Below, piece by piece: positions 53,588-62,918 of a stretch of 64,000 bases of DNA. The notes below the pieces were generated by a model. It saw only the letters and a list, made by a program, of their open reading frames with translations, searched no databases and was not told the DNA's origin. Positions within the stretch are counted from its first letter, which is position 1. The number at the start of each line of letters is the position of its first letter. The DNA is from [Clostridium] scindens (GTDB lineage Bacteria; Bacillota; Clostridia; Lachnospirales; Lachnospiraceae). The stretch is from positions 1,153,501 through 1,217,500 of the forward strand of contig NZ_CP080442.1 of assembly GCF_019597925.1 (NCBI RefSeq). Reading direction: 5' to 3'. The position numbers were made by a program, and so were the translations under genes.

Positions 53588-54094
53588 ATGCCAAAAGTAG
53601 GAATTGTGATGGGCAGCGACTCTGATCTGAAAGTAATGAGCAAGGCTGCAGCGATGCTGGAAAAATTAGGAATTGACTATGAGATGACGATCATCTCTGC
53701 ACACAGAGAGCCGGACGTGTTCTTTGAATGGGCAAAGGCAGCAGAAGGAAAAGGAATCAAGGTTATTATCGCAGGAGCAGGAATGGCAGCGCATCTGCCT
53801 GGAATGTGCGCCGCATTATTCCCGATGCCGGTAGTCGGCGTGCCGATGTCAGGCAAGAATCTGGGAGGAGAAGACGCGCTGTTTTCAATCGTGCAGATGC
53901 CGCCTGGAATTCCGGTTGCGACCGTTGCGATTGACGGAGGCATGAATGCGGCGATTCTGGCAGCAAAGATCCTGGCCACCTCTGACGAGGAACTCTTAGG
54001 CAGATTAAAAGAATATTCCAAAGAGATGAAAGAGACTGTCCAGGCGAAGGCTGCAAGACTGGAAGAGATCGGCTATGAGGAATACCTGAAATAA
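53588..54094 (+). CDS. purE: N5-carboxyaminoimidazole ribonucleotide mutase
   Basis: Converts N5-CAIR to CAIR in purine synthesis. The 168 aa class I enzyme has GIVMGSDSDLKVMSKA, ISAHREPD (catalytic His), IAGAGMAAHLPGM and the closing PGIPVATVAIDG. ATG 53588 is preferred; ATG 53579 sits on the AAAGGA ribosome binding site. First gene of purE-purM-purN-purD. No riboswitch is recognisable in the 75-bp leader. Confidence 0.96.
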   Translation: MPKVGIVMGSDSDLKVMSKAAAMLEKLGIDYEMTIISAHREPDVFFEWAKAAEGKGIKVIIAGAGMAAHLPGMCAALFPMPVVGVPMSGKNLGGEDALFSIVQMPPGIPVATVAIDGGMNAAILAAKILATSDEELLGRLKEYSKEMKETVQAKAARLEEIGYEEYLK

Positions 54095-54134
54095 AAGAAT
54101 AGAATGATGAAAACAATATACAAGGAGATATGTT

Positions 54135-55160
54135 ATGGATTATAAAAATGCAGGTGTAGATATTGAAGCTGGCTACAAGTCAGTGGAACTTATGAAAGAG
54201 CATATAAAGCAGACTATGAGGCCGGAAGTCCTGACGAATATCGGAGGATTCTCAGGGGCTTTCTCCATGGAGGCATTCAAGAATATGGAGAAGCCTACGC
54301 TGGTATCCGGAACAGACGGCGTCGGAACAAAGTTAAAACTGGCATTTATTATGGACAAGCATGATACGATCGGTATCGACTGCGTGGCTATGTGCGTAAA
54401 TGATATTGCATGTGCAGGCGGTGAGCCATTATTCTTCCTTGACTATATTGCGTGTGGAAAGAACAAGCCTGAGAAGATCGCGACCATCGTAAGCGGCGTT
54501 GCCGACGGATGCGTGCAGTCGGACGCGGCCCTGATTGGCGGGGAGACGGCTGAGATGCCAGGATTCTATCCGGAAGACGAATACGATCTTGCCGGATTTG
54601 CGGTTGGCGTGGTAGATGAGAAAGACCTGATTACAGGGAAGGAATTAAAGCCAGGAGATGTGCTGATCGGCATGGCATCTTCCGGCGTGCACAGCAATGG
54701 ATTCTCTCTTGTCCGCAAAGTCTTTGAGATGACGGCGGAGTCTCTGAATACATATTATGACGAATTGGGAACTACCCTTGGGGAGGCGCTGCTTGCACCG
54801 ACCAAGATCTATGTGAAGGCATTGAAGAGCGTGAAGGCGGCAGGCGTGAAGATTAAGGCATGCAGCCATATTACAGGTGGCGGCTTCTATGAGAATATCC
54901 CAAGAATGCTCTGCGATGGAGTATGCGCAGTTGTTGAAAAGGATAGTTATCCGGTACCGCCCATCTTTAAGATGCTTGCAAGGGAAGGCCAAATTGAAGA
55001 GCATGCTATGTATAATACCTATAATATGGGCATCGGCATGATGGTTGCTGTTGATCCGGCAGATGTGGATAAGACCATGGACGCAATGAAAGCGGCAGGA
55101 GAGCAGCCCTATGTGGTGGGACGCATCGAAGCAGGAGAAAAGGGAGTTACGTTATGCTAA
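54135..55160 (+). CDS. purM: Phosphoribosylformylglycinamidine cyclo-ligase (AIR synthetase)
   Basis: ATP-dependent ring closure of FGAM to AIR. The 341 aa protein starts YKNAGVDIEAGYKSVELMK and shows DGVGTKLKLA, GIDCVAMCVNDI, GGETAEMPGFY, SGVHSNGFSLVR and HITGGGFYENIPR, all characteristic of PurM. It follows purE by 40 bp after AAGGAGATATGTT and overlaps purN by 7 bp. Confidence 0.97.
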   Translation: MDYKNAGVDIEAGYKSVELMKEHIKQTMRPEVLTNIGGFSGAFSMEAFKNMEKPTLVSGTDGVGTKLKLAFIMDKHDTIGIDCVAMCVNDIACAGGEPLFFLDYIACGKNKPEKIATIVSGVADGCVQSDAALIGGETAEMPGFYPEDEYDLAGFAVGVVDEKDLITGKELKPGDVLIGMASSGVHSNGFSLVRKVFEMTAESLNTYYDELGTTLGEALLAPTKIYVKALKSVKAAGVKIKACSHITGGGFYENIPRMLCDGVCAVVEKDSYPVPPIFKMLAREGQIEEHAMYNTYNMGIGMMVAVDPADVDKTMDAMKAAGEQPYVVGRIEAGEKGVTLC

Positions 55161-55792
55161 ATGTGGTCGTGCTGGTATCCGGAGGCGGTACAAATCTGCA
55201 GGCAATCATTGATGCCATAGAATCCGGAACCATTACCAATACAAAGATTACCGGAGTGATCAGTAACAATAAGAAGGCCTATGCGCTGGAAAGAGCCAGG
55301 AACCATGGAATCGAGAATCTTTGCATATCTCCGAAGGACTATGAAACCAGGGCGGTCTTCAACGAAAAGTTCATGGAAGCGGTAGATGGGATGAATCCGG
55401 ACCTGATCGTGCTGGCTGGATTCCTGGTAGTCATACCACCAAAGATGATTGAAAAGTACAGGAATCGGATTATCAATATTCATCCATCCCTGATCCCTTC
55501 CTTCTGTGGTACCGGGTATTATGGGCTGAAAGTGCATGAGGCGGCGCTTAAGCGCGGCGTGAAAGTGGCGGGGGCGACCGTGCATTTTGTGGATGAGGGG
55601 ACCGATACAGGCCCGATCATTCTGCAGCAGGCAGTGGAGGTGCAAAGCACTGATACTCCGGAAGTACTTCAAAGGCGCGTGATGGAGCAGGCGGAATGGA
55701 AGATACTTCCGAAGGCGATCGATTTGATTGCCAATGGAAAGGTGACGGTGACGGATGGCATAGCCAGGATCACAGATGAAACGACAGATTAA
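55154..55792 (+). CDS. purN: Phosphoribosylglycinamide formyltransferase
   Basis: Transfers a formyl group from 10-formyltetrahydrofolate to GAR. The 212 aa enzyme has VSGGGTNLQAIIDAI (phosphate loop), GFLVVIPPKMI, NIHPSLIPSFCG (catalytic His) and HFVDEGTDTGPII (catalytic Asp). The start lies within the purM 3' end. purD follows after 48 bp. Confidence 0.97.
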   Translation: MLNVVVLVSGGGTNLQAIIDAIESGTITNTKITGVISNNKKAYALERARNHGIENLCISPKDYETRAVFNEKFMEAVDGMNPDLIVLAGFLVVIPPKMIEKYRNRIINIHPSLIPSFCGTGYYGLKVHEAALKRGVKVAGATVHFVDEGTDTGPIILQQAVEVQSTDTPEVLQRRVMEQAEWKILPKAIDLIANGKVTVTDGIARITDETTD

Positions 55793-55840
55793 GCGAACGA
55801 GATAAGAAGAATAGAATGATACATACATAGGAGGTCCGAA

Positions 55841-57112
55841 ATGAAGGTTTTGATTGTCGGAAGCGGCGGAAGAGAGCATGCGATCGCATACTGTGTCGCA
55901 AAGAGCGATAAGGTAGATGAAATTTACTGCACCCCGGGTAACGCCGGCATTGCAGAATATGCACAGTGCGCTCCCATTGGAGCAATGGAATTTGACAAGA
56001 TTGTAGCATTTGCCAAGGAAAAAGAGATTGACCTTGTGATCGTAGGAATGGACGATCCGCTGGTGGGCGGCCTGGTAGATGAACTGGAGGCGGCAGGAAT
56101 CCGCGCATTCGGACCCAGGAAGAACGCGGCGATCCTGGAAGGCTCCAAGGCATTTTCCAAGGACTTGATGAAGAAATACAATATTCCAACGGCTGCATAT
56201 GAGAATTTTACGGATCCGCAGAAGGCCCTTGCATATCTTGAGACAGCCAAATTCCCCATTGTCCTGAAGGCGGACGGACTGGCGCTGGGAAAAGGCGTGC
56301 TTATCTGCAGCACCCTGGAAGAGGCCAGAGAGGGCGTAAAGACGATTATGCTGGATAAGAAGTTTGGCTCTGCAGGCAATGAAATGGTCATCGAAGAATT
56401 CATGACAGGCCGCGAAGTATCCGTCCTATCCTTTGTAGACGGCAATACGATCAAGACCATGACATCCGCTCAGGATCACAAGCGGGCAGGCGATGGAGAT
56501 ACGGGGCTTAACACAGGCGGCATGGGAACCTTTTCTCCCAGCCCGTTCTATACGAAAGAGGTAGAGGAATTCTGCAACAAATATGTGTATCAGGCAACCG
56601 TGGATGCGATGAAAGCAGAAGGAAGGCCCTTTAAGGGCGTCATCTTCTTTGGACTGATGCTGACAGAGGAAGGGCCGAAAGTCCTGGAATACAATGCAAG
56701 ATTCGGAGATCCGGAAGCCCAGGTGGTTCTTCCAAGAATGAAGAATGATATTATTGAAGTTGTGGAAGCCTGCATTGACGGAACTCTGGATCAGGTTGAC
56801 CTGGAGTTTGAGGACAATGCAGCCGTGTGCGTCGTCCTGGCCAGCGATGGATATCCGGTGGAGTACAAGAAGGGACTTCCGATCTCAGGCCTTGAGGAAT
56901 TCAAGAAGCATGAAGGATACTACTGCTTCCATGCCGGAACCAAGTTTGACGGAGGCCAGATCGTGACGAATGGAGGACGCGTGCTCGGCGTGACCGCCAA
57001 AGGGAAGGATCTGAAGGAAGCAAGAGAAAATGCCTATGCGGCGACGCAGTGGGTTCAGTTCGACAACAAATATATGCGTCATGATATCGGCAAAGCGATA
57101 GATGAGGCGTAA
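55841..57112 (+). CDS. purD: Phosphoribosylamine-glycine ligase (GAR synthetase)
   Basis: ATP-grasp ligase joining glycine to phosphoribosylamine. The 423 aa protein has the N-terminal KVLIVGSGGREHAIAY, GKGVLICSTLEEA in the ATP-grasp domain, SAQDHKRAGDGDTGLNTGGM and ARFGDPEAQVVLPRM. Start after AGGAGGTCCGAA. Last of the local pur genes; purF, purH and purL are outside the window. Confidence 0.97.
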   Translation: MKVLIVGSGGREHAIAYCVAKSDKVDEIYCTPGNAGIAEYAQCAPIGAMEFDKIVAFAKEKEIDLVIVGMDDPLVGGLVDELEAAGIRAFGPRKNAAILEGSKAFSKDLMKKYNIPTAAYENFTDPQKALAYLETAKFPIVLKADGLALGKGVLICSTLEEAREGVKTIMLDKKFGSAGNEMVIEEFMTGREVSVLSFVDGNTIKTMTSAQDHKRAGDGDTGLNTGGMGTFSPSPFYTKEVEEFCNKYVYQATVDAMKAEGRPFKGVIFFGLMLTEEGPKVLEYNARFGDPEAQVVLPRMKNDIIEVVEACIDGTLDQVDLEFEDNAAVCVVLASDGYPVEYKKGLPISGLEEFKKHEGYYCFHAGTKFDGGQIVTNGGRVLGVTAKGKDLKEARENAYAATQWVQFDNKYMRHDIGKAIDEA

Positions 57113-57130
57113 GATATAGTTTGGAAATAA

Positions 57131-57171
57131 CAGCAAGAGGGCAGGCGAGTCTTTCGCCTGCCCTCTTGCTG
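57131..57171. terminator. Bidirectional hairpin between purD and the RpiR gene
   Basis: Perfect 18-bp arms (CAGCAAGAGGGCAGGCGA and complement) with a 5-nt loop. The flanking T/A runs are modest, but the convergent position fits a shared terminator. Confidence 0.75.
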
Positions 57172-57191
57172 CATAAAAGAAAAACAGATGA

Positions 57192-58049
57192 CTAATAGTT
57201 GCCCAGCTCGGCCAGATAGCGGTCGATCTTCTTCAACCTTTTTTCGATTCCTTTCACCTTGTGGCTGATGGTATCAAGAAGCGCCTCTGCAACGAACTGA
57301 GGGCCAGTCAGTGAATTGAAGAATGCATTGCTGTCTACCGGAACTGTGAAGAGGGTGGTGGCATACTGTGCCAGAAGCGCGCTTGGCTTGTCTGTAATTA
57401 CGATGATATTCGCGTTGGCTTCCTGGGCCATTCTGGCAGTAATCTTATCAATAGAAGAATACCTTGGAAAACTGAACATAATCAGGCAGTCATCCCTGGA
57501 TATGTTGCAGATGTGGTCAATGGGGCTGATGGCAGAACTGTTGGCTGATTCTACATTTGGCACCATGTGCTTTAAATATAGCAGGAAATAGTCGCCCAAA
57601 CATGAATTGCCTCTGGAAGCCGCAACGTATTTGCGCTTGCTTGATATGATAGTGTCGGCAGCTTCTTCAAATGTTGCGGGAGCGTTATGAACCAGGGCGG
57701 ACTCCAGATTTTTAGCCGCATTTTTAAAATGCCGGTTAATATAATCGGAGTTGCTCTCAAGTTTTGCTCTTTTTACCACCCGCTGTGCCGGTACCGTGAT
57801 GGTACTGGAGATGCTTAGAACCTTATCTTGATAATCTTTTCTCAAAGATTTCTGGAAATCCATGAATCCGCTAAAGCCCAGCGACCGGCTGAAGCGGATG
57901 ACGGATGACTCGCTTACCCCCAATTTCATGGCTATCTCGGTGGAAGTCATGAAGCAAGCGTCAGCCGAATTGTCTAAGACATACTGGCCAATCATCTTCT
58001 GCGTTTTCGTCAAATTGGCACTATGGATGGTTTCTCTCAATTCTTTCAT
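57192..58049 (-). CDS. MurR/RpiR family transcriptional regulator
   Basis: A 285 aa regulator with an N-terminal helix-turn-helix (about 1-75: TKTQKMIGQYVLDN, STEIAMKLGVSESSVIRFSR) and a SIS sugar-phosphate-binding domain (about 115-260: KYVAASRGNSCLGDYFLLYL, IMFSFPRYSSIDKI). RpiR proteins often sense phosphosugars. It is divergent from alanine dehydrogenase over a 317-bp region with a long palindrome, making ald a candidate target by inference. Confidence 0.92.
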   Translation of the reverse strand: MKELRETIHSANLTKTQKMIGQYVLDNSADACFMTSTEIAMKLGVSESSVIRFSRSLGFSGFMDFQKSLRKDYQDKVLSISSTITVPAQRVVKRAKLESNSDYINRHFKNAAKNLESALVHNAPATFEEAADTIISSKRKYVAASRGNSCLGDYFLLYLKHMVPNVESANSSAISPIDHICNISRDDCLIMFSFPRYSSIDKITARMAQEANANIIVITDKPSALLAQYATTLFTVPVDSNAFFNSLTGPQFVAEALLDTISHKVKGIEKRLKKIDRYLAELGNY

Positions 58050-58366
58050 ATGTTTACCTCCGGCAGAACAGGAATATGAAATTCCCCTCTCTTATTTATA
58101 ATTAGATTTAATCATGAAATGAGGAAATATGCAAGTGCAATTGTAAATACAATTGACATATTCTTAACACAATTAAAAGTTTTTGTGAAAAAAATAACTT
58201 TTATTGAATAATATAGACGGGTGTGTTAGTATAATTTTAGAGACAAATGAATAATATTCTTCACAAAGCAAAAGTGGTGAAAAATATTGTTCATTCAAAG
58301 TCGTATGCCGGAACGAACGGCAGGCAAAATATAATTATTTAATTACAAACCAGGAGGTAAAGTAAA
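58050..58366. other. Divergent regulatory region between the RpiR and ald genes
   Basis: This 317-bp AT-rich region holds no gene. A TATAAT (58230-58235, preceded by TTAG) is the probable -10 box of ald, with only a poorly spaced TTGAAT (20 bp) upstream. A TTGACA at 58149-58154 lacks a clear partner. The inverted repeat listed separately and the small hairpin TGCCG/CGGCA near 58306-58322 lie in the ald leader. Confidence 0.55.
58245..58296. promoter_or_regulatory. Inverted repeat in the ald leader (putative operator)
   Basis: Arms of 20 nt (58245-58264 and 58277-58296) pair at about 17 positions, with core GAATAATATTCTTCAC and GTGAAAAATATTGTTC. Lying just after the -10 box, it could bind the divergent RpiR protein or form an RNA hairpin. 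Confidence 0.6.
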
Positions 58367-59482
58367 GTGAAAGTAGGATGCGTAAAAGAAATTAAAAACA
58401 ATGAATTCCGTGTAGGTATGACACCTGATAATGTTAAGAGCTATTCAAACGCAGGCCACGATGTTTATATCGAGAAAGGTGCTGGACTTGGATCTGGATT
58501 TACAGATGAAGAGTATGTAGAAGCTGGCGCAAAGATGATCGATACTGCAAAAGAAGTATGGGATACAGTTGAGATGATGATCAAGGTTAAAGAGCCATTG
58601 CCAGAGGAGTATCCATTATTCCATGAAGGACTGATCCTTTATACATATCTTCATCTTGCAGCTGATAAGCCGCAGACAGATGCACTCTTAAACGGAAAAG
58701 TAAAGGGTGTTGCATACGAGACATTGATCGAGAGAAACGGAAGCATTCCTCTTCTTGCTCCAATGAGCCAGATTGCTGGACGTCTTAGTATCCAGGAAGG
58801 TGCTAAGTACTTAGAGAAGACATATGGCGGCGAAGGCGTTCTTCTTGCCGGAGTACCAGGAACACCAAAGGCTAACATCGTTATCCTTGGCGGCGGATCT
58901 GTTGGAACAAACGCTTGCAAGATCGCTGTAGGTATGGGCGCTAACGTAACGATCATGGATATCAACCTTCAGAGACTGGCATATCTCGATGACATCTTTG
59001 GAGCACGTATCCAGACGTTAGTATCTAACGATGCAAATATCGAGAGAGCAGTTAAAGAAGCTGACCTTGTTATCGGCTGCGTGCTGATTCCAGGAAAGGC
59101 TGCTCCGAAGATATTCAAGAAGAAATATCTCAAAGAGATGAAGCCAGGCGCTGTATTTGTAGACGTTGCTGTTGACCAGGGCGGATGCGGCGAGACAACA
59201 AAGGTTACCTATCATGATGATCCGATCTTCATCGAAGAAGGCGTTGTTCATTACTGCGTAGGAAATATGCCAGGAGCAGTTCCGAGAACATCTACGATCG
59301 CTCTGACTAACGCTACATTAAGCTATGGCCTTCAGATCGCAGGCAAAGGCTTAGAGCAGGCTTGCAAGGACAATGACGTTCTGTACTCTGCAATCAATAC
59401 ATACGATGGAAAACTTACATGCAAGAACGTTGCAGATAGTTTTGACTGCTATGAGTTCGCAGATATCAAAGGTCTGTTTTAA
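58367..59482 (+). CDS. ald: Alanine dehydrogenase
   Basis: NAD-dependent interconversion of alanine with pyruvate and ammonia. The 371 aa protein has the N-terminal KEIKNNEFRVGMTPDNV (pyruvate-binding Arg and Lys region), the catalytic His in YTYLHLAADK, the NAD fold ILGGGSVGTNACKIAVGMGA and the C-terminal GNMPGAVPRTSTIALTNAT. The start is GTG 58367 after AGGAGGTAAAGTAAA. Codon use is richer in CTT, GCT and ACA than its neighbours, suggesting high expression. Confidence 0.95.
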   Translation: MKVGCVKEIKNNEFRVGMTPDNVKSYSNAGHDVYIEKGAGLGSGFTDEEYVEAGAKMIDTAKEVWDTVEMMIKVKEPLPEEYPLFHEGLILYTYLHLAADKPQTDALLNGKVKGVAYETLIERNGSIPLLAPMSQIAGRLSIQEGAKYLEKTYGGEGVLLAGVPGTPKANIVILGGGSVGTNACKIAVGMGANVTIMDINLQRLAYLDDIFGARIQTLVSNDANIERAVKEADLVIGCVLIPGKAAPKIFKKKYLKEMKPGAVFVDVAVDQGGCGETTKVTYHDDPIFIEEGVVHYCVGNMPGAVPRTSTIALTNATLSYGLQIAGKGLEQACKDNDVLYSAINTYDGKLTCKNVADSFDCYEFADIKGLF

Positions 59483-59523
59483 TTAATTCGACAATTTCCA
59501 AACTTAATTCCTTCAAAGTTGCG

Positions 59524-59558
59524 AAAGGGGCTTACAATTTAGGTTGTAAGCTCCTTTT
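59524..59558 (+). terminator. Terminator of ald
   Basis: The stem AAAGGGGCTTACAA / TTGTAAGCTCCTTTT ends in TTTTAG. Its right arm carries the -35 box of the next promoter. Confidence 0.8.
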
Positions 59559-59572
59559 AGTTGTGCTATATT
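59544..59572 (+). promoter_or_regulatory. Promoter of the GntR-clpC operon
   Basis: TTGTAA, a 17-bp spacer and TATATT. Confidence 0.7.
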
Positions 59573-59588
59573 ATGTGTATAACACAAC
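59560..59588. promoter_or_regulatory. Palindromic operator of the GntR-clpC operon
   Basis: GTTGTGCTATA-N7-TATAACACAAC has arms matching at 10 of 11 positions and covers the -10 box and start site, as expected for autoregulation by the GntR protein. Confidence 0.7.
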
Positions 59589-59610
59589 GAATGATGGAAA
59601 AGGTGATACT

Positions 59611-59994
59611 ATGCTGATAGAGATTGATTTTAACAGTGATGAGGCGTTATATGTCCAACTGCAGAACCAGATTATTATGGGAATTGCCATGGATATTATC
59701 CGGGAGGGCGACGCGCTTCCTTCCGTAAGGCAGATGGCTGACACTGTTGGCATCAATATGCATACGGTAAATAAGGCATATACGATTTTGAAACAGGAAG
59801 GATTTATCCAGCTGGACAGAAGGAAGGGAGCGGTTATTGCCATTGATGTGGATAAGGCCAGGGCGCTTCTGGAGATGAAGGAGCAGCTTCGGATACTGCT
59901 TGCAAAAGGAAGCTGCAAGGATATTTCCAGAGAAGAGGTACATGCTTTGGTAGATGAGATATTTGACGAGTATAGAAAGGGAAAGACACAATGA
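59611..59994 (+). CDS. GntR family regulator (YtrA-like)
   Basis: A 127 aa short GntR protein: the winged helix (about 10-75: LYVQLQNQIIMGIAMDIIRE, LPSVRQMADTVGINMHTVNK, then LKQEGFIQLDRRKGAVIA) plus a short C-terminal helical tail without a ligand-binding domain, the YtrA layout. ATG 59611 is chosen because the promoter and operator overlap the longer frame at 59563. It overlaps clpC by 4 bp and may control it. Confidence 0.9.
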   Translation: MLIEIDFNSDEALYVQLQNQIIMGIAMDIIREGDALPSVRQMADTVGINMHTVNKAYTILKQEGFIQLDRRKGAVIAIDVDKARALLEMKEQLRILLAKGSCKDISREEVHALVDEIFDEYRKGKTQ

Positions 59995-62429
59995 ATTATA
60001 CGGAACAGGCAAATGATGTTTTGAGAATTGCGAAGAATATTGCAAAAGAATTAGATCATCCTTATGTAGGAACAGAACACCTGCTTCTAGGCTTGAGAAA
60101 AGTCTATACTGGAGTCGCGGGCCAGGTGCTGGCCATAAGCGGAGTTGATGAAGAAAAGATATTAAAAGTAGTGGATGAACTGGTATCTCCGGTGGGAAGC
60201 GTTGCGCTTGCCCATAACCCGGAGATCAGCCCGAGGCTTGCATATATTCTGGAAGAGAGCAAGGCAGAAGCCTTGCGGTTTCAGTCTAGTCAGATTGGGA
60301 CGGAGCATATGCTTCTTTCGCTGCTGCATGAGACGGACTGCGTGGCCACGAGAATACTGCTGACCTTGAATATCAGCCTTCAGAAGTTATATCAGGATAT
60401 CCTATCTGTCCTTGGCGTGGATCCGAAAGAGTATCAGGAGGAAATGCTGCAGGAGTCCGGCAGAAAGAAAGAAGGGGTCGCACAGCAGTATGGAACGGAT
60501 CTGACCGCCCAGGCAAAAGAAGGGAAACTGGATCCTGTCATTGGGCGGGAAGAAGAGATTGGCAGGCTGATGCAGGTATTAAGCCGGAGGACGAAGAACA
60601 ATCCCTGCCTGGTAGGCGAGCCGGGTGTTGGTAAGACTGCGGTGATCGAAGGGCTTGCAGCCAAGATCGCATCCGGAATCGTTCCGGAAGGAATGAAGGA
60701 TAAGAGGATTCTGACTATGGATCTGGCCGGTATGATTGCTGGCTCTAAGTACCGCGGAGAATTCGAGGAAAGGATGAAGAAGCTGATCCAGGAAGTAAAA
60801 GCCGCGGGAAATATCATCCTGTTCCTGGACGAGGTTCATACGATCATAGGTGCGGGAGGCGCAGAGGGTGCTATCGATGCATCGAATATATTAAAGCCAT
60901 CTCTCGCAAGAGGCGAGATTCAGTTGATTGGAGCCACCACGATCGTAGAGTATCGCAAGTATATCGAAAAGGATGCCGCATTGGAGCGGCGTTTTCAGCC
61001 GATTACGGTGGAAGAGCCTACCCAGGAGCATTGCCTGAACATACTCAAAGGCCTGCGTACAAGATATGAGGCGCACCATCATGTACAGATAGAAGAAGAG
61101 GCGCTTGAGGCGGCGGTAAAGCTTTCCAGCCGTTATATTAATGACAGATTCCTGCCAGATAAGGCAATTGACGTACTGGATGAAGCGTGCTCTAAAGTAA
61201 GCTTAAGAGGCTTTAAGGTGCCGGACAGTATCTTCACCCTGGAAGAATCGGTGGCTGAACTGTCGAAAGAGATGGAAGAGGAGATCTGCCAGGGGAATAT
61301 GACAGAAGCATCCTTGCTTAGAAAAGAGAGGGATGAGGCGGCGAATAAACTAGAGCAGATTAAGAAGCGCTTCCATAAAAGAAATGCAGACAGGACAGTG
61401 GCGGTCACGGAAGAAGATATTGCAGGCGTAGTATCCCAGTGGACGAAGATTCCGGTGCAGAAGCTGGCAGAATCAGAGAGCGCCAGACTTAATAAACTGG
61501 AACAGACGCTTCATAAGAGGGTTGTCGGGCAGGAAGAAGCGGTATCCGCGGTTACCAAGGCAATCAAAAGAGGAAGGGTCGGACTCAAGGATCCTAAGCG
61601 TCCCATTGGATCGTTTCTATTTCTTGGTCCTACTGGCGTTGGAAAGACAGAATTATCCAAGGCGCTGGCCGAGGCTTTGTTTGGTAATGAAGACGCCATG
61701 ATTCGGGTTGACATGTCAGAGTATATGGAGAAGCACAGCGTGGCCAAGATGATAGGCTCTCCTCCGGGATATGTGGGCCATGATGATGGAGGCCAGTTAA
61801 GCGAGCAGGTGAGGCGGCATCCTTATTCTGTCATCCTGTTTGACGAGATTGAAAAGGCGCATCCGGATGTATTCAACATCCTGCTGCAAGTGCTGGATGA
61901 TGGCCATATCACCGATTCCCAGGGAAGGAAAGTGGACTTTTGCAATACGGTGATCATCATGACATCCAATGCAGGCGCCCAGGCAATTATTGATCCGAAA
62001 AAACTGGGATTCAATGCCAAGGAAGATGCCGCAGGGGATTACAAGCGGATGAAAAGCAACGTTATGAATGAGATCAAGCTGATCTTCCGGCCGGAATTCC
62101 TCAACAGGATTGATGAGATCCTGGTATTCCATCCGCTTGATAAGGAGCAGATGAGGAAGATTGTCAGCATGATGTGCAGAGAACTTGCCAGACGCGCCAA
62201 AGACCAGCTGGGCATTAAGCTGGAAATCAGGGATTCTGTAAAGAGCCATATTGTTGAAACGGGCACAGATAAGAAGTATGGCGCCCGTCCGCTCAGAAGG
62301 GCCGTTCAGAACCAGCTGGAGGATAAACTTGCGGAAGCGCTCTTAAACGGAGAGATTACAAGGGATTCTGAAGTGGCGGTCGGAATGTCTAAAAAAGAAA
62401 TAAAATTTATTCCAAAGACTACAAATTAA
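59991..62429 (+). CDS. clpC: ATP-dependent Clp protease ATP-binding subunit ClpC
   Basis: AAA+ unfoldase feeding ClpP. The 812 aa protein has two N-domain repeats (about 1-140), AAA1 with GEPGVGKTAVIEGLA and LFLDEVHTIIGAGGAEG, a short middle coiled coil (about 415-460), and AAA2 with GPTGVGKTELSKALAEALFG and the sensor RPEFLNRIDE. The ClpP-binding loop region is present after AAA2 Walker A. The usual ctsR-mcsA-mcsB genes are absent; a GntR gene takes that place. Confidence 0.95.
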   Translation: MNYTEQANDVLRIAKNIAKELDHPYVGTEHLLLGLRKVYTGVAGQVLAISGVDEEKILKVVDELVSPVGSVALAHNPEISPRLAYILEESKAEALRFQSSQIGTEHMLLSLLHETDCVATRILLTLNISLQKLYQDILSVLGVDPKEYQEEMLQESGRKKEGVAQQYGTDLTAQAKEGKLDPVIGREEEIGRLMQVLSRRTKNNPCLVGEPGVGKTAVIEGLAAKIASGIVPEGMKDKRILTMDLAGMIAGSKYRGEFEERMKKLIQEVKAAGNIILFLDEVHTIIGAGGAEGAIDASNILKPSLARGEIQLIGATTIVEYRKYIEKDAALERRFQPITVEEPTQEHCLNILKGLRTRYEAHHHVQIEEEALEAAVKLSSRYINDRFLPDKAIDVLDEACSKVSLRGFKVPDSIFTLEESVAELSKEMEEEICQGNMTEASLLRKERDEAANKLEQIKKRFHKRNADRTVAVTEEDIAGVVSQWTKIPVQKLAESESARLNKLEQTLHKRVVGQEEAVSAVTKAIKRGRVGLKDPKRPIGSFLFLGPTGVGKTELSKALAEALFGNEDAMIRVDMSEYMEKHSVAKMIGSPPGYVGHDDGGQLSEQVRRHPYSVILFDEIEKAHPDVFNILLQVLDDGHITDSQGRKVDFCNTVIIMTSNAGAQAIIDPKKLGFNAKEDAAGDYKRMKSNVMNEIKLIFRPEFLNRIDEILVFHPLDKEQMRKIVSMMCRELARRAKDQLGIKLEIRDSVKSHIVETGTDKKYGARPLRRAVQNQLEDKLAEALLNGEITRDSEVAVGMSKKEIKFIPKTTN

Positions 62430-62484
62430 AATTGATTTGATATATAATAGGGATACAAAAGAAGAACCTTAGGAGGAAAAAATA

Positions 62485-62898
62485 ATGGCAGCAGTGAAAG
62501 ACCTATTGAAAGCGGAAGTTGATGGCACGCTTAGTTTTGGGGACTACACACTAGAGAATAAGACAAAGCTGGATGGTTTTGAATTTCAGGGAGATTTATA
62601 TAAAGTAAAGACTTTTGCTGAGATTACAAAGTTGGAAAAGAACGGCATGTTTGTATATGAGTCTGTGCCGGGAACGGCGGTTGAAAACTTTAAGGCGACG
62701 GAAGACATAGTAACATTCAAGGTATCTGGCATGAAAGATGCTCAGTTTACTCTGGAATTGGAAGCAGACAGCGAATATGTCGTATACATGGATGATGTGA
62801 ATGTAGGGGATATGAAGACCAATTTAAGCGGCAAGTTAAGCGTAAGTACGGAACTGGAGCCAAATCAATCCGTAGAGGTAAAGGTTGTAAAGAAGTAG
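62485..62898 (+). CDS. Conserved beta-rich protein of unknown function
   Basis: A 137 aa soluble protein. An N-terminal stretch MAAVKDLLKAEVDGTLSFGD is followed by alternating strands (YTLENKTKLDGFEFQGDLYK, VENFKATEDIVTFKVSG, SEYVVYMDDVNVGDMKTN), with no signal peptide or membrane segment. Relatives in Lachnospiraceae are, as I recall, sometimes labelled endosialidase chaperone, which the sequence does not support on its own. Strong AGGAGG start. Between clpC and radA, with its own terminator. Confidence 0.75.
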   Translation: MAAVKDLLKAEVDGTLSFGDYTLENKTKLDGFEFQGDLYKVKTFAEITKLEKNGMFVYESVPGTAVENFKATEDIVTFKVSGMKDAQFTLELEADSEYVVYMDDVNVGDMKTNLSGKLSVSTELEPNQSVEVKVVKK

Positions 62899-62918
62899 CA
62901 GAATATGAGAATAAAGTC

